Below the pieces are notes generated by a model, which did no database searches, had not been told where the DNA came from, and saw only the letters and a list, made by a program, of their open reading frames with translations. 64,000 nt of DNA from Saprospiraceae bacterium (GTDB lineage: Bacteria; Bacteroidota; Bacteroidia; Chitinophagales; Saprospiraceae). Positions 8,231 through 16,891 of the stretch are shown one piece after another. The stretch is from contig JAHBTU010000001.1 of the NCBI GenBank assembly GCA_019638455.1, positions 201,501 through 265,500 of the forward strand. The letters run 5' to 3'. Position 1 is the first letter of the stretch, and every line of letters starts with the position of its first letter. The position numbers were made by a program, and so were the translations under genes.

Positions 8231-9349
8231 CTACTGAAACCCCCGCGTGGCCTGCACTTGCAACGCGCCTGTTCCATCCTCGTAAATGCAGTAAGCCTCC
8301 AAATCCAGTTGCTGCGCCAGCTCCATTGCTTTTTCCATGCCGAGCACCAAAAAGGCCGTCGCGTACGCATCGGCGGTGGTGCAATCGTCGGCGATGACCG
8401 ACACGCTCAAGAGATTGTGCGTGATGGGGTAGCCGGTTTTGGGGTCAATGGCGTGGCTGAATTTTTTGCCGTCGCGCTCCACGAACTTGCGGTAGCTGCC
8501 GGAGGTGGCGAGTGATTTTCCGCTCAGCGCGATGGTGGTTTGCAAGGGCCGGCCTTTTTCATTTTCGACGGGTTTGTCAATGCCGATGTTCCAGACACTG
8601 CCGCGTTCATTCACGCCAGCAGCGCGTACTTCTCCCCCAATTTCCACGAGGTAGTTTTTCACGCCGTTTTTTTCCAAAAAATCGGCCATCACGTCCACCG
8701 TGTAGCCTTGCGCGATGGCGTTGAAATCAATTTCCATGCGCGGGTCGGTTTTTTGCAAAACGCCGTTTTCGAGCCGTATTTTTTGAAAACCAACAAGTTG
8801 CCGCAGGCTGTCCACTTGCGCCGAATCTGGCGGTGGCAACCCTTTTTTGATGCTGAATCCCCAAGCCTTCACCAGCGGCCCCACCGTCGCGTCGAATATG
8901 CCGTCGGTGGTTTCAGAGATGCTTCTTGCTTTTTCAAAAACGGCGATGAAATGCTCGTCGGCCACCACCCCCGGCTCGTTGCGATTAATTCGGCTGATGA
9001 CGGAGGCACTGTCCCACAGCGACATGCTTTTGTCCATCAGGCGAAAGAGGCTGTCAACGGGTTGGGAAAAGTCGCGCGCGAGCGAATCTTGGTAAGTGAT
9101 GGTGAAAGTGGTGCCTTGCGCCTTGCCGGTAAGGGTGGTGTAGGCGGGTTTTTCTTTTCCGCAGGAGGCGAGAAGTGTCAATAACAAAACATACTTTGTG
9201 ATGCTGTAAACATCTGTCCGCTCTACGACGTGAAAACGTAGAGTGGGCAGATGTTTACAGCATGACAAAAAGAAGCGCAGGACACCCTTGCAAAGCAAAC
9301 GGGGGCGCTTATCGGCGGATGACAGGAAAAGGTCAAATCCCAAAATCAT
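8231..9349 (-). CDS. apbE: FAD:protein FMN transferase (ApbE)
   Basis: Attaches FMN covalently to threonine in flavoproteins. Last gene of the nqr operon, where its expected targets are NqrB and NqrC. Family features: GTTFTITYQD near the start, DGIFDATVGPLVKAWGF, MEIDFNAIAQGYTVD, NYLVEIGGEVRAAG and a late TADAYATAFLVLG stretch. A lipoprotein signal (KYVLLLTLLASCGKE) implies anchoring outside the cytoplasmic membrane, as usual for ApbE. The start is uncertain. The ATG at 9349 overlaps the nqrF stop by 17 nt and gives about 48 residues before the signal core; a TTG start inside the ORF is possible. The region between holds a 27-bp-arm hairpin (9201-9263) that is read through as codons, which suggests that an element has altered the 5' end. 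Confidence 0.92.
   Translation of the reverse strand: MILGFDLFLSSADKRPRLLCKGVLRFFLSCCKHLPTLRFHVVERTDVYSITKYVLLLTLLASCGKEKPAYTTLTGKAQGTTFTITYQDSLARDFSQPVDSLFRLMDKSMSLWDSASVISRINRNEPGVVADEHFIAVFEKARSISETTDGIFDATVGPLVKAWGFSIKKGLPPPDSAQVDSLRQLVGFQKIRLENGVLQKTDPRMEIDFNAIAQGYTVDVMADFLEKNGVKNYLVEIGGEVRAAGVNERGSVWNIGIDKPVENEKGRPLQTTIALSGKSLATSGSYRKFVERDGKKFSHAIDPKTGYPITHNLLSVSVIADDCTTADAYATAFLVLGMEKAMELAQQLDLEAYCIYEDGTGALQVQATRGFQ
9201..9263. repeat. 27-bp-arm palindromic element in the apbE 5' region
   Basis: ATGCTGTAAACATCTGTCCG... at 9201-9227 pairs with 9237-9263 with only two imperfect positions, leaving a 9-nt loop. It lies where the signal peptide of ApbE should begin and has no T-run, so it looks more like an inserted palindrome than a terminator. 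Confidence 0.7.
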
Positions 9350-10583
9350 CGAGGGCGATATTTTCTTTGGGCACGCCGAGGTTGTCGAGCATTTTTTTCA
9401 CGGCTTCGTTCATCATCGGCGGGCCGCAGAGGTAGTATTCGACTTCTTCGGGTTCGGGGTGTTTGTCCAAATACTCTTTTAGCACCACGCTGTGGATGAA
9501 GCCCGTGTAGCCCGTCCAGTTGTCGTCGGGCAGCGGTTCGGAGAGCGCGATGTGAAATTGGAAGTTTGGAAAATCCTTTTCGATGGCGCGGAATTCGTCT
9601 TCGTAGAAAATCTCGCGCCGGCTGCGCGCACCATACCAGAAGGAGACTTTACGCTTGGTTTTCGCTGTGTGAAACAGGTGAAAAATGTGTGAGCGCAAAG
9701 GTGCCATGCCGGCGCCGCCGCCGATATACACCATCTCTTTGTCGGTGTCTTTGATATGGAATTCTCCATACGGGCCGCTGATGGTCACTTTGTCGCCGGG
9801 CTTGCGCGAAAAAACGTAGGAGGAGCAGTAGCCGGGCGGCACGTCTTTCCAGCCTTTTTTCTCGCGGTCCCAGGGTGGCGTGGCGATGCGGATGTTGAGT
9901 TTGATGATGTTGCCTTCCGCCGGGTGGTTGGCCATCGAGTAGGCGCGGAAAATCGGCTCCGGCACCGTTGTTTTCAAGTCCCAGATTTTGTAGTTGTCGT
10001 AGTCGTCCTTGAATTTGTCGGGGATGTTGTAAAGGTCAGTTTTATAGTTGATGGTCATCTCCGGAACATCCACCTGAATGTAGTCGCCTGAGCGGAATTT
10101 GAGGTTTTCGCCGGGCGGCAATTTCACCACGAACTCTTTTATGTAGGTCGAGACGTTCTCATTTGAGACGACCTCGCACTCCCATTTTTTCACGCCAAAA
10201 ACGGCATCGGGCACACGGATTTCCATGTCTTCCTTCACTTTTACCTGACAGGCGAGGCGCAGTTTTTCCGCTACTTCGCGGCGATTGAGGTGGTTGGTCT
10301 CGGTCGCTAGCACCTCGCCGCCGCCGCTGTACACTTGGCATTTGCACATGGCGCAAGTGCCGCCACCGCCGCAAGCAGAGGCCAAGAACAGGTTGTGCGA
10401 CGACAGGGTGGTGAGCAGGGTACTGCCCGGCTTCACGATGAGTGGCCTGTCTGCATTGCCGTTGATGACGATGGCCACATCCTTCTGTGGCAACAATCGG
10501 TCTTTGGCCGTGAGGATGAGGAAGGTCAGCAGGAAGATGACCAGAATGAAAACGACGATGCTGCTGGAAATTATCGGGAGCAT
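9333..10583 (-). CDS. nqrF: Na+-translocating NADH:quinone reductase subunit F
   Basis: Electron-entry subunit: takes electrons from NADH by FAD and passes them through a 2Fe-2S centre into the Nqr complex. 416 residues, normal length. One N-terminal membrane helix (about 4-25), then a ferredoxin domain with cysteines at 71, 77, 80 and 112 (CGGGGTCAMC...LACQ). The reductase part follows, with the FAD-binding RAYSMAN motif, the pyridine-nucleotide motif YIGGGAGMAPLRS and the C-terminal CGPPMMNEAV stretch. ATG start at 10583. It is preceded by nqrE and followed, with overlap, by apbE. Confidence 0.97.
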   Translation of the reverse strand: MLPIISSSIVVFILVIFLLTFLILTAKDRLLPQKDVAIVINGNADRPLIVKPGSTLLTTLSSHNLFLASACGGGGTCAMCKCQVYSGGGEVLATETNHLNRREVAEKLRLACQVKVKEDMEIRVPDAVFGVKKWECEVVSNENVSTYIKEFVVKLPPGENLKFRSGDYIQVDVPEMTINYKTDLYNIPDKFKDDYDNYKIWDLKTTVPEPIFRAYSMANHPAEGNIIKLNIRIATPPWDREKKGWKDVPPGYCSSYVFSRKPGDKVTISGPYGEFHIKDTDKEMVYIGGGAGMAPLRSHIFHLFHTAKTKRKVSFWYGARSRREIFYEDEFRAIEKDFPNFQFHIALSEPLPDDNWTGYTGFIHSVVLKEYLDKHPEPEEVEYYLCGPPMMNEAVKKMLDNLGVPKENIALDDFGI

Positions 10584-10614
10584 TTCTATTATTAAGTTGA
10601 TGAAGGTAAATGAG

Positions 10615-10684
10615 GATTGATAAGGGTTGATGAAGGTTGATTTTTTTTATCAACGCTATAAACCTTCATCAACCTTTATTAACC
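10615..10684. repeat. Hairpin-forming linker between nqrE and nqrF
   Basis: 10615-10638 (ending GTTGATGAAGGTT) can pair with 10661-10684 over 24 bp with three imperfect positions, around a T-rich loop. The arms are built from GTTGATGAAG-type units, also seen before nqrD (12095-12135). Confidence 0.55.
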
Positions 10685-10688
10685 TGTT

Positions 10689-11303
10689 TCAAAGTTGTAT
10701 TCCCGAAAAACTCAAAAACGCCATGCCCATCAGTCCCGTGACTATCATGGCCATACCCAAGCCTTGCAATGGTTCGGGGATGTTGGAATAGCGCAGCCGC
10801 TCTCGAATGGCTGCCAACAATACGATGGCAATGAAAAATCCGATGCCCGCCCCCACGGAGAACACGGCTGTTTCAGCAAAATTGTACTCGCGCTCCTGCA
10901 TGAAGAGCGAGGTGCCGAGGATGGAACAGTTCACCGTGATGAGTGGGAGGAAAATGCCGAGCGCGTTGTAGAGGGCCGGTGTGAATTTTTCCACCACCAT
11001 TTCCACCAATTGTACCGCACCCGCAATGGTGGAGATGAAGAGGATGAACGACAAAAAGGTCAAATCCACCGTTGCCAGTGAAGGATGTATCCATGCCAAC
11101 GCGCCGTCTTTGAGCATATAGGTCAAAATCAGGTAGTTGAGTGGCGTGGTCAGCACCATCACGAAAATGACGGCGAGGCCGAGGCCAAATGCCGTTTTTA
11201 CTTTTTTCGACACCGCCAAAAATGAACACATCCCGAGGAAGAACGCAAACACCACGTTCTCCACGAAAATGGATTTGATGAGTATGTTGAGTAGATTTTC
11301 CAT
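10689..11303 (-). CDS. nqrE: Na+-translocating NADH:quinone reductase subunit E
   Basis: 204-residue membrane subunit with six predicted helices; with NqrD it holds the intramembrane Fe centre. Family features: [20 protein letters not shown] at the N-terminus (cysteine in the helix) and [16 protein letters not shown] in the middle, with the second conserved cysteine. Start ATG at 11303. It lies between nqrD and nqrF on the minus strand. Confidence 0.97.
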   Translation of the reverse strand: MENLLNILIKSIFVENVVFAFFLGMCSFLAVSKKVKTAFGLGLAVIFVMVLTTPLNYLILTYMLKDGALAWIHPSLATVDLTFLSFILFISTIAGAVQLVEMVVEKFTPALYNALGIFLPLITVNCSILGTSLFMQEREYNFAETAVFSVGAGIGFFIAIVLLAAIRERLRYSNIPEPLQGLGMAMIVTGLMGMAFLSFSGIQL

Positions 11304-11415
11304 ATTTTAGTTGTTGGTTGTTGGAATGTTGGAATGTTGATTTGAGGAACTGGTTATTTGGTGATTCGTGTAGTTGACCGCCTATAACCAAATTCCCAAA
11401 TCAACAAATAACCAA

Positions 11416-12093
11416 TCACGATACGTTTATCAATTTTCGATTGTACCCCCGTTGCCACCAGATGTATATTCCGATGACGAACAGTGCCGCAGGTGGCAGC
11501 ACCATGAGGCCGTTATTGACGTAGCCCATGTCGTAGGCCCATTGCGGAACGATTTTGTAGCCCATGAGTGTGCCGGCCCCTAGCAACTCTCGGAATATCG
11601 CCACCACCACGAGGATGATGCCGTAGCCCACGCCGTTGCCTATTCCGTCGAGGAAAGAGGGCCAAGGGCGCTGAGCCATTGCGAAGGCTTCGAGGCGCCC
11701 CATAATGATGCAGTTGGTGATGATGAGGCCGACAAATACCGATAGTTTTTTGCTCACATCGAACATGAAGGCTTTGAGCACTTGGTCCACAAGCGTCACC
11801 AAAGTGGCCACCACGATGAGCTGCACGATGATGCGCACGCGGTTAGGGATGCTGTCGCGGATGACGGCTATGATGAGGTTGGAGAACGCGCAGACGAATA
11901 TGACCCCCAACGACATGATGAGGGCTGGCTTCACCTGCACGGTCACTGCAAGGGCAGAGCATATACCCAGCACCTGCACGGTGATAGGGTTGTTGTCGTC
12001 GAGCGGGTCGCGCAGGACTTTTCGGTTCTTTTTGGAGAACAGGCCCTCTTTCTTGACTTCGGGCGGTGCGATGGGTGCGGTTTCGACGCTCAT
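11416..12093 (-). CDS. nqrD: Na+-translocating NADH:quinone reductase subunit D
   Basis: 225 residues from the ATG at 12093; the longer frame to 12171 reads back through the repeat-rich gap and is not used. A short soluble N-terminus (MSVETAPIAPPEVKKEGLF) is followed by six predicted membrane helices. The paired conserved cysteine motifs are GICSALAV and LIITNCIIMGRLEAFAM, matching the NqrD/NqrE/Rnf family. It acts in the membrane with NqrE. Between it and nqrC lies a disrupted dksA-type gene, an unusual interruption of the operon. Confidence 0.96.
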   Translation of the reverse strand: MSVETAPIAPPEVKKEGLFSKKNRKVLRDPLDDNNPITVQVLGICSALAVTVQVKPALIMSLGVIFVCAFSNLIIAVIRDSIPNRVRIIVQLIVVATLVTLVDQVLKAFMFDVSKKLSVFVGLIITNCIIMGRLEAFAMAQRPWPSFLDGIGNGVGYGIILVVVAIFRELLGAGTLMGYKIVPQWAYDMGYVNNGLMVLPPAALFVIGIYIWWQRGYNRKLINVS

Positions 12094-12149
12094 ATTTTTT
12101 GTGTTGATGAAGGTTGATGAAAGTTGATGAGGTGGCTGGAATGGGATTT

Positions 12150-12595
12150 TCACTTCGAGCAGTCCACACAATACATACTCTGTGGCATCAGCAACAATCG
12201 TTTTTCAGGTATCGGTTTCTTGCATTTGGCGCACTGGCCAAAATCAAGCTCGTGAATCTTTATTTTCACCGTCATCAATTGGTTCAATTTGTTTTGTGCC
12301 TCGCGCAGGGCATCGTCCACGATTGACTTGCTCACGATATAGTCAACGCAAAGTGGTTTTGAACGAACGGTGCTCGCAATCCTTTGGAAATCATGCAAAT
12401 CAATCAAAGAAATCCCTGCCTTGCCAACGGGCAGGTTCAAATCCTCTTTAATCTGGGTATAGCGTCCATCCGAGACACCCTTCCTATTGCGTTGTCGGGC
12501 GCTATCGGCTCCGCCATTTCCTTGTAAGTCTCTGTTTTTGATAGCGTTTTTTCTATCTCGGCTTCCAAGTTTTCTATAAATCGTGTTTTGTCCAT
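12150..12595 (-). pseudogene. DksA/TraR-type zinc-finger gene disrupted by a small repeat element
   Basis: The N-terminal part, from ATG 12595, reads MDKTRFIENLEAEI...APDNAIGRVSRMDA, typical of short DksA/TraR-family proteins. The C-terminal part (ALREAQNKLNQL...CAKCKKPIPEKRLLLMPQ...CVDC, ending at 12150) carries the four-cysteine zinc finger. Between SRMDA and IVSKSIVDDAL lies a 124-bp element (12338-12461) whose 122-bp net insertion shifts the frame and brings a stop (PRLKRI then TGA). Removing the element and one TA rejoins the two halves in frame. Proteins of this type modulate RNA polymerase or other processes. The gene sits between nqrC and nqrD on the operon strand and is probably inactive. 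Confidence 0.85.
12338..12461 (-). mobile_element. TA-flanked repeat element, short (124-bp) copy
   Basis: On the minus strand it runs from TATACCCAGATTAAAG to TTTGCGTTGACTATA. It matches the 180-bp copies at 52521-52700 and 57266-57445 apart from a missing internal block of 56 bp that contains a GCCCCTG-TACT-CAGGGGC hairpin. The ends TATACCC and GACTATA fit insertion at TA with duplication of TA. No coding capacity, so if mobile it needs help from elsewhere (MITE-like). It interrupts the dksA-type gene. Confidence 0.8.
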
Positions 12596-12729
12596 TTTTC
12601 CTAATTGCACCTTGCTTTCACACGGGATGATTAAAATAAGGGGCGATTTTTTCGGGTTCAGTATTAGTGTCCGCCGTTTGTTGGCTGCGGGATGCCGAAC
12701 GGTTGCAACAGAAAAATTGCTTTCAAACG

Positions 12730-13434
12730 CTAACCTTTCCTCTTCCCAAAATACCCCAAATACGGCTCCAACCAATCCCGCAGCATCTTGTCCGTCCCAT
12801 TGGAAGTAATCGTGCCGCCAGAGATGCCGTCCACGCGGTGCTGAGGGGCGACCTCGGTAGGTGCTGTTTTTTTCACGACACGAACAGACACGAAATTGTT
12901 GTCGTTACCCATGATTTTTTTGCCTTGAAATTGTTCCTGGAAAGGCCGTTCCGAAATCTCCGCACCCAAGCCCGGCGTTTCCGATTTGTGGTCGAAAAAC
13001 GCGCCATACACCGTGTTGAAATCCTCCTCGATGCTGATGTAGCCCCAAATCGGCCCCCACAGACCGACACCATGCATCGGCACGATGTAGCGTTTTTTGC
13101 CGTCGTCGTCCGAGTATATGTATAGTGGCAGTTGGCGTTGTTCGACGGGTTTTGCCAGTTCGTTTTTCAGCACAATGGCCTGCGCATTCACCCCGTTGAG
13201 TTCCTCGCCCTTGCTGTTGACGACCAATTCCCTGACGCGCTCGTTGTAGATTTTTTCGATGGCGGTGCGCTCTGTGGCATCCACCCGCACAGCGCGGAGA
13301 ATGCTCGTTTTTTTGTCCAATGCGATGTTGGCATCCTGCAAGGGCTTCAAGCCCTGCGAGGCGAAGGCCAGCAAGACGGCAGCGACGACCGAAATGATGG
13401 CTGCGTAGATGAAGGTATATCGGTTAGTGTGCAC
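12730..13434 (-). CDS. nqrC: Na+-translocating NADH:quinone reductase subunit C
   Basis: 234 residues; GTG start at 13434. One N-terminal membrane helix (about 8-25) is followed by a periplasmic FMN-binding domain. The flavinylation motif SGGTITS, in the DGISGGTITSNGT stretch, provides the threonine that receives FMN from ApbE. VPMHGVGLWGPIWGYISI and ETPGLGAEI are typical of the family. It passes electrons between the Fe centre and NqrB. Its start is preceded by a short TGATGAG tandem repeat. Confidence 0.97.
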   Translation of the reverse strand: MHTNRYTFIYAAIISVVAAVLLAFASQGLKPLQDANIALDKKTSILRAVRVDATERTAIEKIYNERVRELVVNSKGEELNGVNAQAIVLKNELAKPVEQRQLPLYIYSDDDGKKRYIVPMHGVGLWGPIWGYISIEEDFNTVYGAFFDHKSETPGLGAEISERPFQEQFQGKKIMGNDNNFVSVRVVKKTAPTEVAPQHRVDGISGGTITSNGTDKMLRDWLEPYLGYFGKRKG

Positions 13435-13439
13435 AAGAG

Positions 13440-13465
13440 TTAGTGATGAGTGATGAGTGATGAGT
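13440..13465. repeat. Heptamer microsatellite TGATGAG before nqrC
   Basis: GTGATGAGTGATGAGTGATGAG: about three tandem copies of a 7-bp unit in the nqrB-nqrC gap. Slippage here would change spacing, not coding. Confidence 0.6.
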
Positions 13466-13499
13466 TTCCTAAACAGTCTAAAATCTTTCTATGCTCTCC

Positions 13500-14666
13500 C
13501 TAAATCGTTTTCATCCGTCGCATCCTTCGCTTGATATGCCTTTCCACCACGATGTGGTCAATCAACGGCGCAAATACGTTCATCAACAGAATGGCCAACA
13601 TCACGCCTTCGGGGTAGGCGGGGTTGAACACCCTCAGTATCACCGTGAATGCGCCGATGAGCAGCCCGTAAATCCATTTCCCTGTTTCCGTGTGCGCGGC
13701 GCTTACGGGGTCGGTCGCCATATAGACCGCGCCAAACGCGAAACCACCTATCAACCAGTGATAGTGGGCAGGCGTGTGCATCGCATGGGTCGGCACGTCG
13801 GCAGGGGCCAAGCCGTTGAGCGCCAGCCCCATGAGCAAAGCGCCCGCAAACATGGACACGATGATTTTCCAACTGCCCACGCCTGTGACGATTAGAATAA
13901 ATGCACCGATGAGGCAAGCGGCCACGCTCGTCTCGCCGATGCTGCCCTGCTCAAATCCCCAGAACATATCGGACACGGACTGCATCTGGGTGTAATCGGC
14001 ATCAAAAGTCACGAGGTTGGTTGCGCCGGAGTAGGCATCCACGAGGGTGTGTCCGGCCTCCGGCGACAAATCCGTCCAGATGTCGCCAGACATATAGGCC
14101 GGAAAAGCAAAGAACAAAAAGGCACGGGCCAGCAGGGCGGGGTTCATGAAGTTCATGCCCGTGCCGCCGAAAATCTCCTTGCCAATCAGCGTGCAAAAAA
14201 TCGCAGCCAGTGCCACCATCCAAAGCGGCACCGTGACAGGCATCGTGAGTGGGATAAGCAGACCCGTAACCAAATAACCCTCGCTCACCTGGTGGCCTTT
14301 GAGCACGGCAAAGGCAAATTCTACCCCTAAGCCCACCGCGTAGGAGACAATGACGATAGGCATCACTTTCCACAGGCCAAACATAAAATTGTCAATGTGC
14401 GACACCTCCATGCCATATGCCAGATAGTGCTGGTGGCCCACGTTCCACATCCCAAACAACAAGGTCGGTATGAGCGCAATGATGACGGTGAACATGGTGC
14501 GTTTCATATCCATCGCATCGCGCACATGCACACCATGCTTGGTCGTTTCGGCAGGCACAAACAAAAACGTCTCAAAGGCATCGAAAGCAGGGTGGAGCTT
14601 TTCAAACTTCCCGCCTTTGGAGAAATGCGGTTTTACTGAATCAACTAAGCGTCTGAGTAATTTCAC
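13500..14666 (-). CDS. nqrB: Na+-translocating NADH:quinone reductase subunit B
   Basis: 388-residue membrane subunit with about nine to ten predicted helices; it carries riboflavin and a covalent FMN and forms the sodium path. The FMN attachment motif SGATN is seen in DAYSGATNLVTF. Other family stretches are TGLLIPLTMPVTVPLWMVAL, GGTGMNFMNPALLARAFLFF and YMATDPVSAAHTETGKWIYG. GTG start at 14666. Followed by nqrC on the same strand. Confidence 0.97.
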   Translation of the reverse strand: MKLLRRLVDSVKPHFSKGGKFEKLHPAFDAFETFLFVPAETTKHGVHVRDAMDMKRTMFTVIIALIPTLLFGMWNVGHQHYLAYGMEVSHIDNFMFGLWKVMPIVIVSYAVGLGVEFAFAVLKGHQVSEGYLVTGLLIPLTMPVTVPLWMVALAAIFCTLIGKEIFGGTGMNFMNPALLARAFLFFAFPAYMSGDIWTDLSPEAGHTLVDAYSGATNLVTFDADYTQMQSVSDMFWGFEQGSIGETSVAACLIGAFILIVTGVGSWKIIVSMFAGALLMGLALNGLAPADVPTHAMHTPAHYHWLIGGFAFGAVYMATDPVSAAHTETGKWIYGLLIGAFTVILRVFNPAYPEGVMLAILLMNVFAPLIDHIVVERHIKRRMRRMKTI

Positions 14667-14706
14667 GAGTTATACTGACTTTGGTGTTAGACTTGTTGCC
14701 AAATAA

Positions 14707-15060
14707 TCATTGTTTTTTCAGAGAAATCCACGTCCACACTGCTCCCAATAAATCTACTCCGCCAAAAAACAGGAGCGCTGGTTTTGCCCATCCCAACATG
14801 ACGAACAACGCGAACCATGCAGCCACCAGCGCACGGGTGTAAACGGTGGTTCTGTTGAATGTCTCATTGTTGGTGGGGGCGGTGAGGATGTAATATAAGC
14901 CGATATTGATGACCAAAACACCAACCACTTTTATCCACACCTCATTCGTTGCATCCATGCCAAACATGGACAATAGCACATTGGGGGCGAAAATGAGCGT
15001 TATGCCTACCAAGAGTAGGTAAAACCCAAAGTAATAGATGGTTTTAGATGCCTTATTCAT
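14707..15060 (-). CDS. Small four-helix membrane protein inside the nqr operon
   Basis: 117 residues from ATG 15060 (MNKASKTIYYFGF); the frame to 15213 overlaps nqrA and is not used. Four hydrophobic segments are visible (about 9-30, 38-58, 70-92, 95-113). No family is recognised with confidence. It lies between nqrA and nqrB on the operon strand, where nqrB would normally follow directly, so it may be an accessory or merely co-transcribed protein. Confidence 0.7.
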   Translation of the reverse strand: MNKASKTIYYFGFYLLLVGITLIFAPNVLLSMFGMDATNEVWIKVVGVLVINIGLYYILTAPTNNETFNRTTVYTRALVAAWFALFVMLGWAKPALLFFGGVDLLGAVWTWISLKKQ

Positions 15061-15131
15061 GGCTATGAGTTCAAAAGGTGAACGTTGCAAAAAAATCCCC
15101 CCGTGGGGTGCTGCGGTGTTCTCCGACCCAT

Positions 15132-16481
15132 TCAACCCTCCAACCGCACATACTCCAGCCCCTCCGCCACTATCTTCTGCACCTCGATTTTCGAGGTGCA
15201 CACAAACTCGCACAAGGCAAAGTCTTCTTCCGAAATTTCATAAATCCCCAATGCCTCCATGCGCTCGATGTCTTTTGCCAAAATAGCCTTCAACAGGAAA
15301 ACGGGGTAGATATTCATCGGCAGCACTTTGTCGTATTGTCCGCTCATCACGAACGCGCGTTCCTCGCCGTGCAGGTTGGTGTCGAGATTGTAGGTGCGAT
15401 TGGGGAAAAGCCACGACAGATAGGTGCGTGATAGGCTCAATTTGTTGAAGCCCGGCAGCAGCCAGCCCAGAAATTCGGGTTGGTCGCCTTCCGGTATCGC
15501 CGTGATTTGGTTGGTGTAAAAAGAAAGAAAATCCTCGGCAGAGGAGGTCTGTCCGGTCAGCACATTGCCCTGAATGACGCGGCTGTGTTCCGCTTTTAGG
15601 CGCCCCCCCACAAGGTCGCTCATGCGTTGACCCGTCATGGCTCGCAGGTAGTGCGGCCAAGTGGCACAACTTCCCGTGAGTGCCACCAATCGTTCGGCGC
15701 GATAGCGTCCTTCAAGGAACAAGCGACCAATGATGAGCAAGTCTTGCAGATGCACATACCACACCGTGTCGCCTTTTTCTATGGGGTCAATGTGGTGAAT
15801 CTGGATGCCCACATTGCCAGCAGGGTGGGGGCCTTTGAAAAAATGGTGATTGAGGCAGTGGGTGCCGGGGAAATCGCCTTCCTGTTGGCCAGGTTTGAGG
15901 CCGAGATGCACTTTGTCGGCAGAAAGTTTGGCCAATACTTCGAGGCCAGTTTTCAAGCTTTCCGGCTCAAAGTCTTTGATGTAGTCAAGGTCAGGCGCAA
16001 GCGGTGCGGAGTCGAAACAAGAGACGAAAATGGATTTGGGCGTGTCGTCAGGGTTGGCAATCAGCGAATAGGGGCGTTGGCGGATGTAGTTCCAGCAGCC
16101 GCTTTCGAGGAGCCGCTTGACGATGTCGTCACGGTGCATGTTGGCGGGGTTTTCTTTCGGGAACTCCACATATCGCATCCCACCCTTGTCGGGGATGATG
16201 CGAATCTCCATGATGCGGCGTTTTTCGCCGCGCACCACTTCCGCGATTTCGCCGCTGACTGGCGAGGCGAAACGCAGGTCGGGGCGATTTTTGTCAAAAA
16301 ATATCGGTTGTCCCGCCAGCACCTCATCTCCCGGCTCGACCAACAGTTTTGGCGTGACGGAGGGAAAGTCTGGCGGTTTGACGGCGATGACATCGGAGGC
16401 CGCCACGTCACTTATTTTCTTTTCGGCGGCGCCTTCCAACTTAATATCGTACCCGCGCCGGATGGTGATTTGTTTGCCCAT
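15132..16481 (-). CDS. nqrA: Na+-translocating NADH:quinone reductase subunit A
   Basis: 449 residues, the usual length for this soluble cytoplasmic-side subunit, which contacts quinone. Recognisable stretches: KQITIRRGYDIKLEG at the start, VEPGDEVLAGQPIFFDK (biotinyl-like fold), FASPVSGEIAEVVRGEKR, and GTHCLNHHFFKGPHPAGNVG followed by IHHIDPI. First gene of the minus-strand nqr operon; its promoter should lie in the AT-rich gap 16482-16891. Confidence 0.97.
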   Translation of the reverse strand: MGKQITIRRGYDIKLEGAAEKKISDVAASDVIAVKPPDFPSVTPKLLVEPGDEVLAGQPIFFDKNRPDLRFASPVSGEIAEVVRGEKRRIMEIRIIPDKGGMRYVEFPKENPANMHRDDIVKRLLESGCWNYIRQRPYSLIANPDDTPKSIFVSCFDSAPLAPDLDYIKDFEPESLKTGLEVLAKLSADKVHLGLKPGQQEGDFPGTHCLNHHFFKGPHPAGNVGIQIHHIDPIEKGDTVWYVHLQDLLIIGRLFLEGRYRAERLVALTGSCATWPHYLRAMTGQRMSDLVGGRLKAEHSRVIQGNVLTGQTSSAEDFLSFYTNQITAIPEGDQPEFLGWLLPGFNKLSLSRTYLSWLFPNRTYNLDTNLHGEERAFVMSGQYDKVLPMNIYPVFLLKAILAKDIERMEALGIYEISEEDFALCEFVCTSKIEVQKIVAEGLEYVRLEG

Positions 16482-16891
16482 TTTTTGCCTTTCTTTTTCC
16501 TGACAGGCAAATGAAAGGCGTTTTGTTTTGACGGCAAAGAATTATCCCCCAAAAAATTTTGTTTTTTCTGGCAAAAATTTACAACTTGGACATCTCGGCA
16601 TGAGATTTCTGAAATGCTCGGGTTTTTATTCAAAATGCTTTATTTTTATTTTTTAAAAATACAAAAATAAAAAATTATGTTCTAAATTTAAAATAATAAA
16701 GTGTTGTTTTTGTATAAAAGGGCTTTAATAATAGAATTTCATACTACCCAGAGATGCGAATCGTTCTAAACTGGAAATCTGCAAGTTCGAGTTCACGCTC
16801 TCTTTTCTTCTGTCATTAAACGGAGCAATCAATACCCTGCCTTCCTTCGGATTTGCTCTCTCTTCATTTTTTCATTTCAAATCGTTTACCA
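16482..16891. other. AT-rich divergent intergenic region
   Basis: 410 bp between the divergent starts of nqrA and the cysteine-protease gene. Strongly AT-rich at 16620-16745. It must hold promoters in both directions; several TTTTG/TATAAAA-like stretches occur (about 16700-16725), but no full -33/-7 pair could be fixed. No open frame was judged coding. Confidence 0.6.
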
